From: an uncultured Clostridia bacterium
GTDB taxonomy: Bacteria; Bacillota; Clostridia; Oscillospirales; Ruminococcaceae
Direction: 5' to 3'
DNA length: 11,798 nt
NCBI GenBank assembly: GCA_945835425.1
Contig: CAMAJC010000026.1
Coordinates: forward strand, 1-11,798
Under the pieces are notes generated by a model. It was given only the letters and a program-made list of their open reading frames with translations. It made no database searches and was not told where the DNA came from. Of the stretch, positions 4,792 through 11,798 are shown piece after piece. Positions within the stretch are counted from its first letter, which is position 1. Each line of letters begins with the position of its first letter. A program made the translations under genes and the position numbers.

Positions 4792-7247
4792 GCCATAAAA
4801 ACGCAAACAACGACAACAGCTTTATGATGCGGCTGGCGACCTTTATCGTCGATAAACGGAACCTGTTTTTCCTGATCACGATCATCGGGATTATCTTTTC
4901 GGCCTTTTCCCGTCAGTGGGTCTCGGTCGAGAATGATCTGACCGAGTTTCTGCCCGACAGCTCTTCTTCGCGGCAGGGCCTCGACATTATGGAGGAGCAG
5001 TTTACGACCTTCGGTTCCGCGGAGGTGATGGTCGCCAATATTTCCTATGAGGACGCTGATGCCCTGGCCGATGAGCTTGCCCAGGTAGACGGTGTTCAGA
5101 GCGTCACCTTTGACGATACCAAGGATCATTATAACGACGTCTCCGCCCTTTACAGCATCACCTTTGACTACGATGAATCGGACGACGCCTGCCTGACAGC
5201 GCTGGACGCGGTGAAGGAGGAACTGGCAAATTATGACCTCTACGTTTCCACTGAGCTGGGCGACACCCAGGCCGAACTGATTCAGGCGGAAGTCAATGTC
5301 ATCATGGTTCTGGTCGCGGTCATCGTCGTGTCCGTCCTGCTGCTGACCTCCCAAACCTACGCGGAAGTGCCGGTTCTGCTGATGACCTTCGTCACGGCGA
5401 TGATTCTGAACACCGGCAGCAACTTTTTGTTGGGGACGATCTCCTTTGTATCCAACTCGGTCACCAGTATTCTGCAGCTGGCCCTGTCGCTGGACTACGC
5501 GATCATCCTCTGCAACCGCTTCAAGGAGGAGCACCAGACGCTGCCCATCCGCGAAGCCGCCATCGTCGCCCTGAGCAAAGCGATCCCCGAGATCGTTTCC
5601 AGCTCCCTGACGACCATCGGCGGCCTGATCGCGATGATGTTCATGCAGTTCAAGATCGGCCCGGATATGGCCATCTGCCTGATCAAGGCGATCCTGTTTG
5701 CATTGCTGTCGGTCTTTATCGTGATGCCGGGTCTGCTGGTCCTGTTCGGGCCGCTGATGGAAAAGACGGAGCACCGCAGCTTTGTCCCCAAGATTCCCTT
5801 TGTGGGCAAATTCGCCCATAAAACCCGGTTTATCGTTCCGCCCATCTTTATCTGTCTGGTTGTCGGGGCATTTTTCCTTTCCAAGTCCTGCCCTTATGCA
5901 TACGGGTACGGCGAGCTGACGACACCCAAGCTGAACGAGACCCAGATCGCGGAAAACATGATCGACGACACCTTCTCCGCCACCAACTATGTCGCCCTGA
6001 TGGTCCCTGCCGGGGATTATGAGGAGGAAGGGAAGCTGTTGGCGGAGCTGGAAGAATATGACGAGGTCGATTTTACCATGGGCCTGTCCAATGTCGAGGC
6101 CATGGACGGCTATGTCCTGACCGACAAGCTGACACCCCGGCAGTTTGCCGAGCTGGCCGATCTGGATTATGAGCTGGCGCAGGCGGTCTACGCGGCCTAT
6201 GCCACCGAAAACGAGGATTACGGCAAGCTCGCGGGCAATATTTCCACCTATTCGGTACCGCTGATCGATATGTTTCTGTTCGTCTGCGATCAGCTGGACG
6301 CCGGTTATGTCACCCTGGAGGAGGAACAGGCGGAGATGCTGGATGAAGTCAAAACCCAGATGACCAACGCCAAACTCCAGCTGCAGGGCGATGCGTACAG
6401 CCGAATGCTGATTTATCTGAACCTGCCGGAGGGCGGTCAGGAGACCTTTGACTTCCTGGACGTTATGCAGGAGGTCGCGGAAAAGCATTATCCCAAAGGC
6501 AACGTTTATCTGGTCGGCGAATCCACGACCGAGTACGATTTCCAGAAATCCTTTGCGACAGACAATATCGTCGTCAGCATCGTCTCCATCCTGATCGTCC
6601 TGGTGGTCCTGCTGTTCACCTTCAAGTCGGCCGGTATGCCGGTGCTGCTGATTCTGGTCATTCAGGGCGCGATCTGGCTCAACTTCTCGTTCCCGTCTGT
6701 CACCGACAGCAAGCTGTTTTTCATGAGCTATCTGGTCGTCAGCTCGATTCAGATGGGCGCGAACATCGACTACGCGATCGTCATCGCCAGCCGGTACGGC
6801 GAGCTGAAAAACCAGATGTCCCATAAGGACGCGATCATCGAGACCATGAACTTTGCTTTCCCGACGATTATCACCTCCGGCACGATTCTGGCCGTCGCAG
6901 GCACCCTGATCGGCAAGATGACCTCCGACGCGGCAATCGTCGGCATCGGCGAGAGCCTCGGTCGCGGCACCATCATCTCCATTATTCTGGTCATGTTCGT
7001 GCTGCCGCAGATTCTGCTGATCGGCGGCGAGATCGTGGATAAGACCTCCTTCTCGATGCATCACGCTGTAAAGAAGGCGGCAGTCAGCGGCCGCGTCCGG
7101 GTAGACGGCATGGTCCGCGGCGAGATAAACGGTACCGTCAGCGGCACGATGCACGCGACCGTAGACGGCGATGTAAATTTGAACCTGATTTCGGGCACGG
7201 CGGCAGAGGAAGGAGATGACGAAAATGACCAAGAGCAGACGGAATAA
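4788..7247 (+). CDS. MMPL/RND-superfamily 12-TM transporter
   Basis: A membrane exporter of the MMPL type (RND superfamily), driven by the proton gradient in characterised relatives, which move lipids or other amphiphiles. The 819-residue protein shows the duplicated RND layout. TM1 is near 25-42, followed by a large outer loop (about 45-167), and TM2-6 lie between 168 and 320. TM7 is near 347-365, followed by a second large loop (about 370-590), and TM8-12 lie between 592 and 746. Each half carries the TM4-type acidic motif expected for proton relay: Asp236 in SLDYAIILCNRF and Asp661 in NIDYAIVIASRY. The ATG at 4788 has AGGAG (4775-4779) eight bases upstream and overlaps the previous stop. 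The C-terminal tail (about 766-819), predicted to be cytoplasmic, has a striking four-residue repeat and an acidic end. The substrate is unknown; the divergent TetR-family gene suggests that a ligand induces it. Confidence 0.93.
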   Translation: MSHKNANNDNSFMMRLATFIVDKRNLFFLITIIGIIFSAFSRQWVSVENDLTEFLPDSSSSRQGLDIMEEQFTTFGSAEVMVANISYEDADALADELAQVDGVQSVTFDDTKDHYNDVSALYSITFDYDESDDACLTALDAVKEELANYDLYVSTELGDTQAELIQAEVNVIMVLVAVIVVSVLLLTSQTYAEVPVLLMTFVTAMILNTGSNFLLGTISFVSNSVTSILQLALSLDYAIILCNRFKEEHQTLPIREAAIVALSKAIPEIVSSSLTTIGGLIAMMFMQFKIGPDMAICLIKAILFALLSVFIVMPGLLVLFGPLMEKTEHRSFVPKIPFVGKFAHKTRFIVPPIFICLVVGAFFLSKSCPYAYGYGELTTPKLNETQIAENMIDDTFSATNYVALMVPAGDYEEEGKLLAELEEYDEVDFTMGLSNVEAMDGYVLTDKLTPRQFAELADLDYELAQAVYAAYATENEDYGKLAGNISTYSVPLIDMFLFVCDQLDAGYVTLEEEQAEMLDEVKTQMTNAKLQLQGDAYSRMLIYLNLPEGGQETFDFLDVMQEVAEKHYPKGNVYLVGESTTEYDFQKSFATDNIVVSIVSILIVLVVLLFTFKSAGMPVLLILVIQGAIWLNFSFPSVTDSKLFFMSYLVVSSIQMGANIDYAIVIASRYGELKNQMSHKDAIIETMNFAFPTIITSGTILAVAGTLIGKMTSDAAIVGIGESLGRGTIISIILVMFVLPQILLIGGEIVDKTSFSMHHAVKKAAVSGRVRVDGMVRGEINGTVSGTMHATVDGDVNLNLISGTAAEEGDDENDQEQTE
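7083..7196 (+). repeat. Four-residue repeat in the cytoplasmic tail of the transporter
   Basis: Residues 766-803 of the transporter show a period-four pattern of hydrophobic, polar, glycine, any residue. Val/Ile/Met occupies 772, 776, 780, 784, 788, 792 and 796, and Gly occupies 774, 778, 782, 786 and 794. Such regularity suggests a beta-helix or stacked-sheet tail, as in bactofilin-like or beta-solenoid proteins. It follows TM12, so it should be cytoplasmic, and it ends in an acidic stretch. I have a general impression that related Firmicutes MMPL proteins carry similar tails. Confidence 0.6.
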
Positions 7248-10200
7248 CCTCCTGCGCATTCTGGCGCTGGTGGCCGCCTTTACGCTGCTTTTTTCCCTGG
7301 CGGCGCCGGGAATCGCGGCGGAAGGGGATGACACGGTCACGATTCAGAGCGCCGACGACCTGCTGGAGCTGGCGGAAAAATGCCGGCTGGACACCTGGTC
7401 GGAGGGAAAGGCGGTCGTTCTGGAGGCGGATATTTCCCTGGAGGATGTGGACTTTTCCCCGATTCCGACCTTTGGCGGAACCTTTGACGGCGGCGGTCAT
7501 ACAATAACCGGCCTGAGCATCACCGGCAGCGTTTCTCCGGCCGGGCTTTTCGGCGTCGTTTCGGAGGGCGCGGTGATTCAAAACCTGAACGTGAGCGGGA
7601 CCGTCAGCCCGACCGGTTCGGCGGATACAGCCGGCGGCATCGCCGGGGAAAATAACGGTAGGATCACCGGCTGCTCCTTTACAGGCGCGGTGTCGGGCAG
7701 CCGGTGCACCGGCGGAATTGCGGGCATCAACTCCCTGACCGGCACGATCGAAAACTGCGGCACAGGCGGCGCCGTATTCGGCGAGAATATGACCGGCGGC
7801 ATCACCGGCTACAACCTCGGGATCGTCCGCTCCTGCCAGAATGACGGGTATGTCAATATAACCAGCGTCGACCCATCGATCAAACTGTCGGATATCCATC
7901 TGGACCTGGTTCTCGACCTCTCCAAGCTCCAGTCGATCGACACCAGCGCTTCCGCAATGGACACCGGCGGCATTGCCGGTTATTCCTCCGGCATTCTGGA
8001 AAGCTGCGTCAACAACGCGGCAATCGGCTATCAGCATATCGGCTATAACGTTGGCGGCATCGTCGGGCGCAGCTGCGGTTATATCGTGGGCTGCACCAAC
8101 CATGCGGAAATCTACGGCCGCAAGGACGTCGGCGGCATCGCCGGGCAGATGGAGCCGTACATCGAAATGACCATGACCGAGGACACCCTTTCAAAACTCC
8201 AGCAGCAGCTGGAAGACCTGCGCACGATGGTGCAGGGTGCGGCGGACGACGCCGGTGACGGCATCGGAGCGGCGTCTTCCCGGCTGAACAAGATTACGAA
8301 TTATCTGGACTCCGCGGCCAACGCGGCAAACAGCATCGAGGCGTCCGGCACCATCCGCCATACAGCCACCGGCAGCGGCGACAGCGGCATCAGCGCCGGC
8401 ACCGAGGTGTCTCTGCCGCAGGTCGACATCGAGGGCGGCATCTCCATCGACAGCGATTCCGGTCTGGAAATCACGCCGCCGTCGGTGGAAGTGGATGGCG
8501 GCACGGTGATCGAAGGCGGCATCGAGGGCGGCCTGACTCCGACCGAAGTGGAATCGAAGGTCGAGCAGGCGGCAAACGGCGCGGTGGACGCCCTGACCCA
8601 GATCAGCGTCAACACCTCTCTCGGCCAGCTGTCCGCGGCCGTCAAGGGCATGAGCGGGCAGATTCGGCTGCTAAACGGCGAACTCACCGGTACGGCCGGA
8701 GCTTTGCAGGAGGATATGAAGGCGATCGGCGACCAGATCGACGCGATCACCGACACGCTGTTTGAGGCAGTCGAAAACACCCGGGAAGGCTCCGATACCT
8801 TCACCGATACCTCCGAGCTGGATGTGGACGCGGTCACCTCCGGCAAGGCGGCGCTCTGCGAAAACTATGGGGAAATTCAGGGCGATATCAGCGTCGGCGG
8901 TGTCGTCGGGACCATGGCGATCGAATACGTCTTTGACCCGGAGGACGACGTCACGTCCGATCTCGGCTTCACCCAGCGCAAGCAGTTTGAAATGAAAGCC
9001 ATCATCCAGGATTGCACCAACCGCGCCTCTGTGACCGCCAAGCGCAGCTATGCGGGCAGCATCTGCGGCCGGATGGATTTGGGGCTGATCACCCGCTGTT
9101 ACGGCCTCGGAAGTGTCGAGAGCGAAAACGGCGACTATGTGGGCGGTATTGCCGGGCAGACCGGCGGCACCATCCGCAGCTGCTTTGCCAAATGCATCCT
9201 GCGCGGCGGCAGCTATATCGGCGGAATCGCCGGAACCGGGGTGGAGGAGGACGTCGGCGGTTCCTCCAGCGTTGTGGCCGGGTGTTACGCTCTGGTCAGC
9301 ATCCCGGAATATTCACAGTACATCGGCGCTATTTCCGGCGCGGATATCGGGACCTATACCGAAAACTATTTTGTTTCAGAAACCCTTGCCGGCATCAACG
9401 GCCGAAGCTTCTCCGGGAAAGCGGAGCCGATTTCTTATGACGCCCTCTGCGCCGTGGAAGGCGTCCCGGAAGAGATGACCTGCCTGACGCTGCGGTTTGT
9501 GGCGGAAAACGAGACCATTCAGGAGAGCACCTTTTATTATGGAGGTTCCTTTGATGCGGGCATTTTCCCGGAGATTCCGCGCAGGGATGGGTATTATGCC
9601 CAGTGGGATACCGATACCCTGGAAAATCTCTGCTTTGACACCACCGTAACCGCCGTTTACACCCCGTATGTGTCGGCTCTTTCTGCCCAGGAACTGCGCG
9701 GGGACGGACGGCCGATCTTCTTTGCCGAAGGGCAGTTTGAGGACGGGATGGCTGTCGAGACCCTGGCGCAGGCCAAGGAACCGTCTGCGTTCGGCGTTCT
9801 TTCGGACAGCATCGGCGAGGCAATCAAAAAGTACTTTTCCTTTGTCACCGATCTGCGCTGGCCGGACAGCACGGTCAGCCGCGAGATCGTCGAGCAGTGG
9901 CAGCTGACCCTTCCGGACGACGGCCTTTCGGAGCACACGGTCCGCTACCTCTCGCCGGACGGTACGACCGACAATCTGGATATTTATGTCAGGGAAAACG
10001 GGCAGTGGGAAAAGGTTTCCCACGATACCTTCGGCAGCTACCTGACCTTCCCGGTCAAGGGCAGCCGGGCGGAAATAGCGGTGATTTCGACGCTGCCGGT
10101 CTGGTGGGTATGGCTGCTGGCTCTGGCGCTGCTGATCGCCCTGATTGTGGGGATTATCGCACTTATCCGCAAGCTCCGCCGCAAACGGCAGCTGACACAT

Positions 10201-11793
10201 CTGCAGGGAACCGGCGCAGCAGCACCGCCTGCAGATGTGCCGCCGGAAGAACCGGCCGCCGTACCGGCTTTTTCGGAGCAAGACAGCGCCCTGCTGCAGC
10301 GCGCCCTGTCGGCGGAACAGCGGCTGGCAAAGGCCGAGGAGGAACTGCGTTTACTGCGTCAGCAGCAAGCCCAGCCGGAACAGGCACCTCAGCCTTCCGC
10401 TGAAACATCTGCCCAGTCTGCAGATGCATCTGTTCAGCAGCCGGATGAAAAGAAGGACAAAAAGAAAAAGCGCCGGCTGATTCCGCTGTGCATCGGCCTG
10501 GGGCTGGCGGCTGTCGCTGCCATAGCCGCCGCGGCGCTGTACATCCTTCCGAAAATCCGGAGCGGTGCGGGCGCTTATGACCTGCTGGAAAGCTACGCTT
10601 CGCAGGAAACGCAGTCGATGCGGTTGATCATCGATGCCGAGCTGGACGGCAGCAGGCTGAAAACCGAGGCTGACATTTATTGCACCGAGGTGGATGGTCA
10701 TGCCGTCACCTGCGTGGAAACAGACGGGATTCCGCTCTATTTTGCAGACGGCGTCGTCTATCTGGAAAACGGCAAGGCCTACGGGACCGGCGAACTGGTG
10801 CAGGACTATTCCGCCCTGCTTGACCAGTCGCTGTCCATCTATAAGACTGCGGATATCACCGAACGGGACGAAAAGGGCAGCACCGTCTACCAGATCACAG
10901 CCAAACAGGACCAGGCCAAAGACCTTCTGGAAATTCTGCTTCCGTCGGCGGCCGCTTATGTTTCCGCTGCGGAGGATGTGAAGGTCGACTTGGTCGCGGA
11001 GGAGGACGATCTGTCGGCAATCCGCTTTGCCGCGGACGGTTATCTCGAGGATAAGGACCGGACGCCCTTTTCGGTGACCGCGGAGCTGGACCTGCGGAGC
11101 GGAAACAGGATGGAGCTGCCGGACGCGGTCCGGGAAGCGATTCTCTCGGGGACGGTGGATGCCGGTTCGGAGATTACGGAAGATTTGCTGCAGCTGATTT
11201 CTGCCTGGGCGTACCTGAATAAACAGGACCCGCTCACCGGAAAGATCAACCTTTCCGCCAACTGCGGTCCGCTGGTGCTCAGCGACCAGCTGCAGATGCA
11301 GCGGACGATTGTCGACGGCGAACAGGTCACCGAGATTCGGAAAAATGATCTGTCATTTTATTTCACCGACGATAAAATCTGCGACGGAAACGGTCATGAG
11401 CTGGACCTTTCGGCGGCGTCGCTGGTGGAGGCGGCAAGGCTGTATGATGTCGCTTATCAGACCTGCTTAAACGGCGATGCGACCGTCACCCGGAACGGCG
11501 ACACCTGCCTTTATACCCTGATGCTGGACGAAGAGGGGATGGAGGCCGTTGCTTACGCGATCGCCCCGGACGCCGAAGACATGGATATCCTTTTCACCAC
11601 CGGCAGCATCCAGGTCGTTCTGGAAAAAGACCGGATCAAAAGCATCCACCTTTCCTGCGACGGCAGCATGAAGATCGTGCTCTCGACCGCCTCCGTGTCG
11701 ATTTCCGGCGAGTTTATCTTTGATTCGCCGGAGAGCGGTTCGGAGGAGATTACGTTCCCGGAACCGGTCATCGAGAGTCTGTCGAAAATATAA
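7225..11793 (+). CDS. Large GLUG-repeat membrane-anchored surface protein, two TM segments
   Basis: Cell-surface protein of unknown function, 1522 residues (numbered from the ATG at 7225). A signal peptide (about 1-32, ending GIAA) leads to a beta region, then two GLUG-repeat blocks (about 135-313 and 556-724) of GGIAGxxxG..xxC units. A helical insertion lies between them (about 316-527). Next is a short repeat-like domain (about 753-813; YGGSF...WD...VTAVY), resembling the InlB/Listeria-Bacteroides surface-repeat type. TM1 (about 959-981) is followed by RKLRRKR. The cytoplasmic loop holds a coiled coil (about 1019-1049) and ends KKDKKKKRR. TM2 (about 1085-1109) leads to a 410-residue outer part made of two related domains. 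The start is chosen because AGGAG (7211-7215) lies nine bases upstream; the in-frame ATG at 7216 touches it. The gene overlaps the transporter by 23 bases. It has no sortase sorting signal. It probably acts with the transporter. Confidence 0.88.
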   Translation: MTKSRRNNLLRILALVAAFTLLFSLAAPGIAAEGDDTVTIQSADDLLELAEKCRLDTWSEGKAVVLEADISLEDVDFSPIPTFGGTFDGGGHTITGLSITGSVSPAGLFGVVSEGAVIQNLNVSGTVSPTGSADTAGGIAGENNGRITGCSFTGAVSGSRCTGGIAGINSLTGTIENCGTGGAVFGENMTGGITGYNLGIVRSCQNDGYVNITSVDPSIKLSDIHLDLVLDLSKLQSIDTSASAMDTGGIAGYSSGILESCVNNAAIGYQHIGYNVGGIVGRSCGYIVGCTNHAEIYGRKDVGGIAGQMEPYIEMTMTEDTLSKLQQQLEDLRTMVQGAADDAGDGIGAASSRLNKITNYLDSAANAANSIEASGTIRHTATGSGDSGISAGTEVSLPQVDIEGGISIDSDSGLEITPPSVEVDGGTVIEGGIEGGLTPTEVESKVEQAANGAVDALTQISVNTSLGQLSAAVKGMSGQIRLLNGELTGTAGALQEDMKAIGDQIDAITDTLFEAVENTREGSDTFTDTSELDVDAVTSGKAALCENYGEIQGDISVGGVVGTMAIEYVFDPEDDVTSDLGFTQRKQFEMKAIIQDCTNRASVTAKRSYAGSICGRMDLGLITRCYGLGSVESENGDYVGGIAGQTGGTIRSCFAKCILRGGSYIGGIAGTGVEEDVGGSSSVVAGCYALVSIPEYSQYIGAISGADIGTYTENYFVSETLAGINGRSFSGKAEPISYDALCAVEGVPEEMTCLTLRFVAENETIQESTFYYGGSFDAGIFPEIPRRDGYYAQWDTDTLENLCFDTTVTAVYTPYVSALSAQELRGDGRPIFFAEGQFEDGMAVETLAQAKEPSAFGVLSDSIGEAIKKYFSFVTDLRWPDSTVSREIVEQWQLTLPDDGLSEHTVRYLSPDGTTDNLDIYVRENGQWEKVSHDTFGSYLTFPVKGSRAEIAVISTLPVWWVWLLALALLIALIVGIIALIRKLRRKRQLTHLQGTGAAAPPADVPPEEPAAVPAFSEQDSALLQRALSAEQRLAKAEEELRLLRQQQAQPEQAPQPSAETSAQSADASVQQPDEKKDKKKKRRLIPLCIGLGLAAVAAIAAAALYILPKIRSGAGAYDLLESYASQETQSMRLIIDAELDGSRLKTEADIYCTEVDGHAVTCVETDGIPLYFADGVVYLENGKAYGTGELVQDYSALLDQSLSIYKTADITERDEKGSTVYQITAKQDQAKDLLEILLPSAAAYVSAAEDVKVDLVAEEDDLSAIRFAADGYLEDKDRTPFSVTAELDLRSGNRMELPDAVREAILSGTVDAGSEITEDLLQLISAWAYLNKQDPLTGKINLSANCGPLVLSDQLQMQRTIVDGEQVTEIRKNDLSFYFTDDKICDGNGHELDLSAASLVEAARLYDVAYQTCLNGDATVTRNGDTCLYTLMLDEEGMEAVAYAIAPDAEDMDILFTTGSIQVVLEKDRIKSIHLSCDGSMKIVLSTASVSISGEFIFDSPESGSEEITFPEPVIESLSKI
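7627..8163 (+). repeat. First GLUG-repeat block
   Basis: Six units of roughly 22-28 residues with the core GGIxGxxxGxIxxC are visible, starting at codons near 7627, 7705, 7789, 7960, 8047 and 8125. One unusual 35-residue insert (SVDPSIKLSDIHLDLVLDLS onward) separates the third and fourth. The last unit is incomplete and runs into the helical insertion. GLUG repeats occur in bacterial surface proteins; a beta-helix-like fold is likely but is an inference. Confidence 0.8.
8170..8805 (+). other. Helical insertion domain between the two GLUG blocks
   Basis: Encodes about 212 residues unlike the flanking repeats. Two heptad-like helical stretches (SKLQQQLEDLRTMVQ onward and TEVESKVEQAANGAVDAL onward, the latter running to about 8800) flank a glycine- and acid-rich beta-like stretch near 8430-8540. 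The layout suggests a long helical hairpin projecting from the beta solenoid. I do not recognise the domain; there is a loose resemblance to the helical outer domains of YhgE/Pip-type membrane proteins. Confidence 0.5.
8890..9396 (+). repeat. Second GLUG-repeat block
   Basis: Five further units begin near 8890, 9049, 9136, 9214 and 9319. The first carries an insert of about 22 residues, and the last has lost the cysteine and part of the glycine core. As in the first block, nearly every unit has one cysteine at the same place. The block probably continues the solenoid interrupted by the helical insertion. Confidence 0.75.
10615..11724 (+). repeat. Tandem duplication of a beta-rich domain in the C-terminal outer part
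   Basis: Two segments (about 10615-11103 and 11239-11724) have the same order of landmarks: an opening beta strand, an LYFADG / FYFTDD step, a helix (ELVQDYSALLDQ / AASLVEAARLYD), a VYQITAK / LYTLMLD strand, and a closing VDLVAEEDDLSAIRFAADG / QVVLEKDRIKSIHLSCDG pair followed by a final strand. The similarity is by pattern, not identity. Long curved antiparallel strands with a helix recall the LolA/LppX lipid-carrier fold; that assignment is inference. Confidence 0.5.
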
Positions 11794-11798
11794 ACAGC

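Noticed and set aside
7216..7218. Earlier in-frame ATG for the GLUG surface protein
   Set aside because: It touches the AGGAG ribosome binding site with no spacing, while the ATG at 7225 is nine bases away and still gives a normal signal peptide.
4611..7340. A 909-residue open reading frame on the minus strand opposite the transporter gene
   Set aside because: Its translation is a biased mix of Asp, Gln, His, Arg and Gly with no domain or membrane pattern, as expected for the antisense of a GC-rich gene. The plus-strand frame encodes a clear 12-TM transporter.
7138..8103. A 321-residue minus-strand open reading frame at the transporter and surface-protein junction
   Set aside because: It runs against two strongly supported overlapping genes and gives a low-complexity Ala/Asp/Arg-rich translation without a family pattern.
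7627..9396. Direct DNA repeats suggestive of a CRISPR array or a recombination cassette
   Set aside because: The recurrent GGCGGCATCGCCGG-like strings are codons for the GLUG motif GGIAG; spacing and flanks vary in whole codons inside one open frame.
9376..10281. A 301-residue minus-strand open reading frame within the surface-protein gene
   Set aside because: It is Arg/Gly-rich shadow coding opposite the region that encodes TM1 and the beta domain, with no supporting features.
11700..11793. Sortase sorting signal at the end of the GLUG surface protein
   Set aside because: No LPXTG- or NPQTN-like motif, hydrophobic span or basic tail is present; the protein ends in a polar acidic stretch.

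Overview
The window looks like a piece of a Gram-positive chromosome from the class Clostridia, plausibly a gut Oscillospiraceae-type anaerobe. The reasons are a GC-rich genome (high fifties by eye), strong AGGAGG-type ribosome binding sites, sigma-A-like promoters with extended -10 elements, a class B sortase, and a GLUG-repeat surface protein. This placement is inference. No rRNA, tRNA, CRISPR array or insertion sequence was recognised.

Layout. Positions 1-201 are non-coding: a probable terminator from the gene to the left, then two inverted repeats, the second just before the pheT ribosome binding site. pheT (202-2598, phenylalanyl-tRNA synthetase beta chain) ends at a GC-rich terminator. 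A monocistronic class B sortase gene (2745-3590) follows with its own promoter and ends at a strong terminator shared with the convergent regulator gene. Positions 3643-11793 form a regulator-plus-operon module. A TetR-family repressor gene (3643-4254, minus strand) is divergent from three tightly coupled plus-strand genes: a 108-residue protein of unknown function (4465-4791), a 12-TM MMPL/RND transporter (4788-7247) and a 1522-residue membrane-anchored GLUG-repeat protein (7225-11793). Both gene junctions overlap, which suggests translational coupling.

How the genes may work together. The divergent intergenic region holds a 19-bp palindrome lying over the -35 box of a good promoter for the transporter operon, the classic arrangement for repression by a neighbouring TetR protein that responds to a ligand. 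The transporter probably exports a lipid-like or amphiphilic compound. The last gene encodes an unusual two-TM protein. Its N-terminal extracytoplasmic part has two blocks of GLUG repeats split by a helical insertion. A short cytoplasmic coiled-coil loop follows, and then a second extracytoplasmic part that appears to be a tandem duplication of one beta-rich domain. That domain recalls the LolA/LppX type of lipid carrier. If so, the three-gene operon would be an export machine whose surface partner receives or handles the cargo. This is the most interesting candidate system in the window; the pheT and sortase genes look ordinary.
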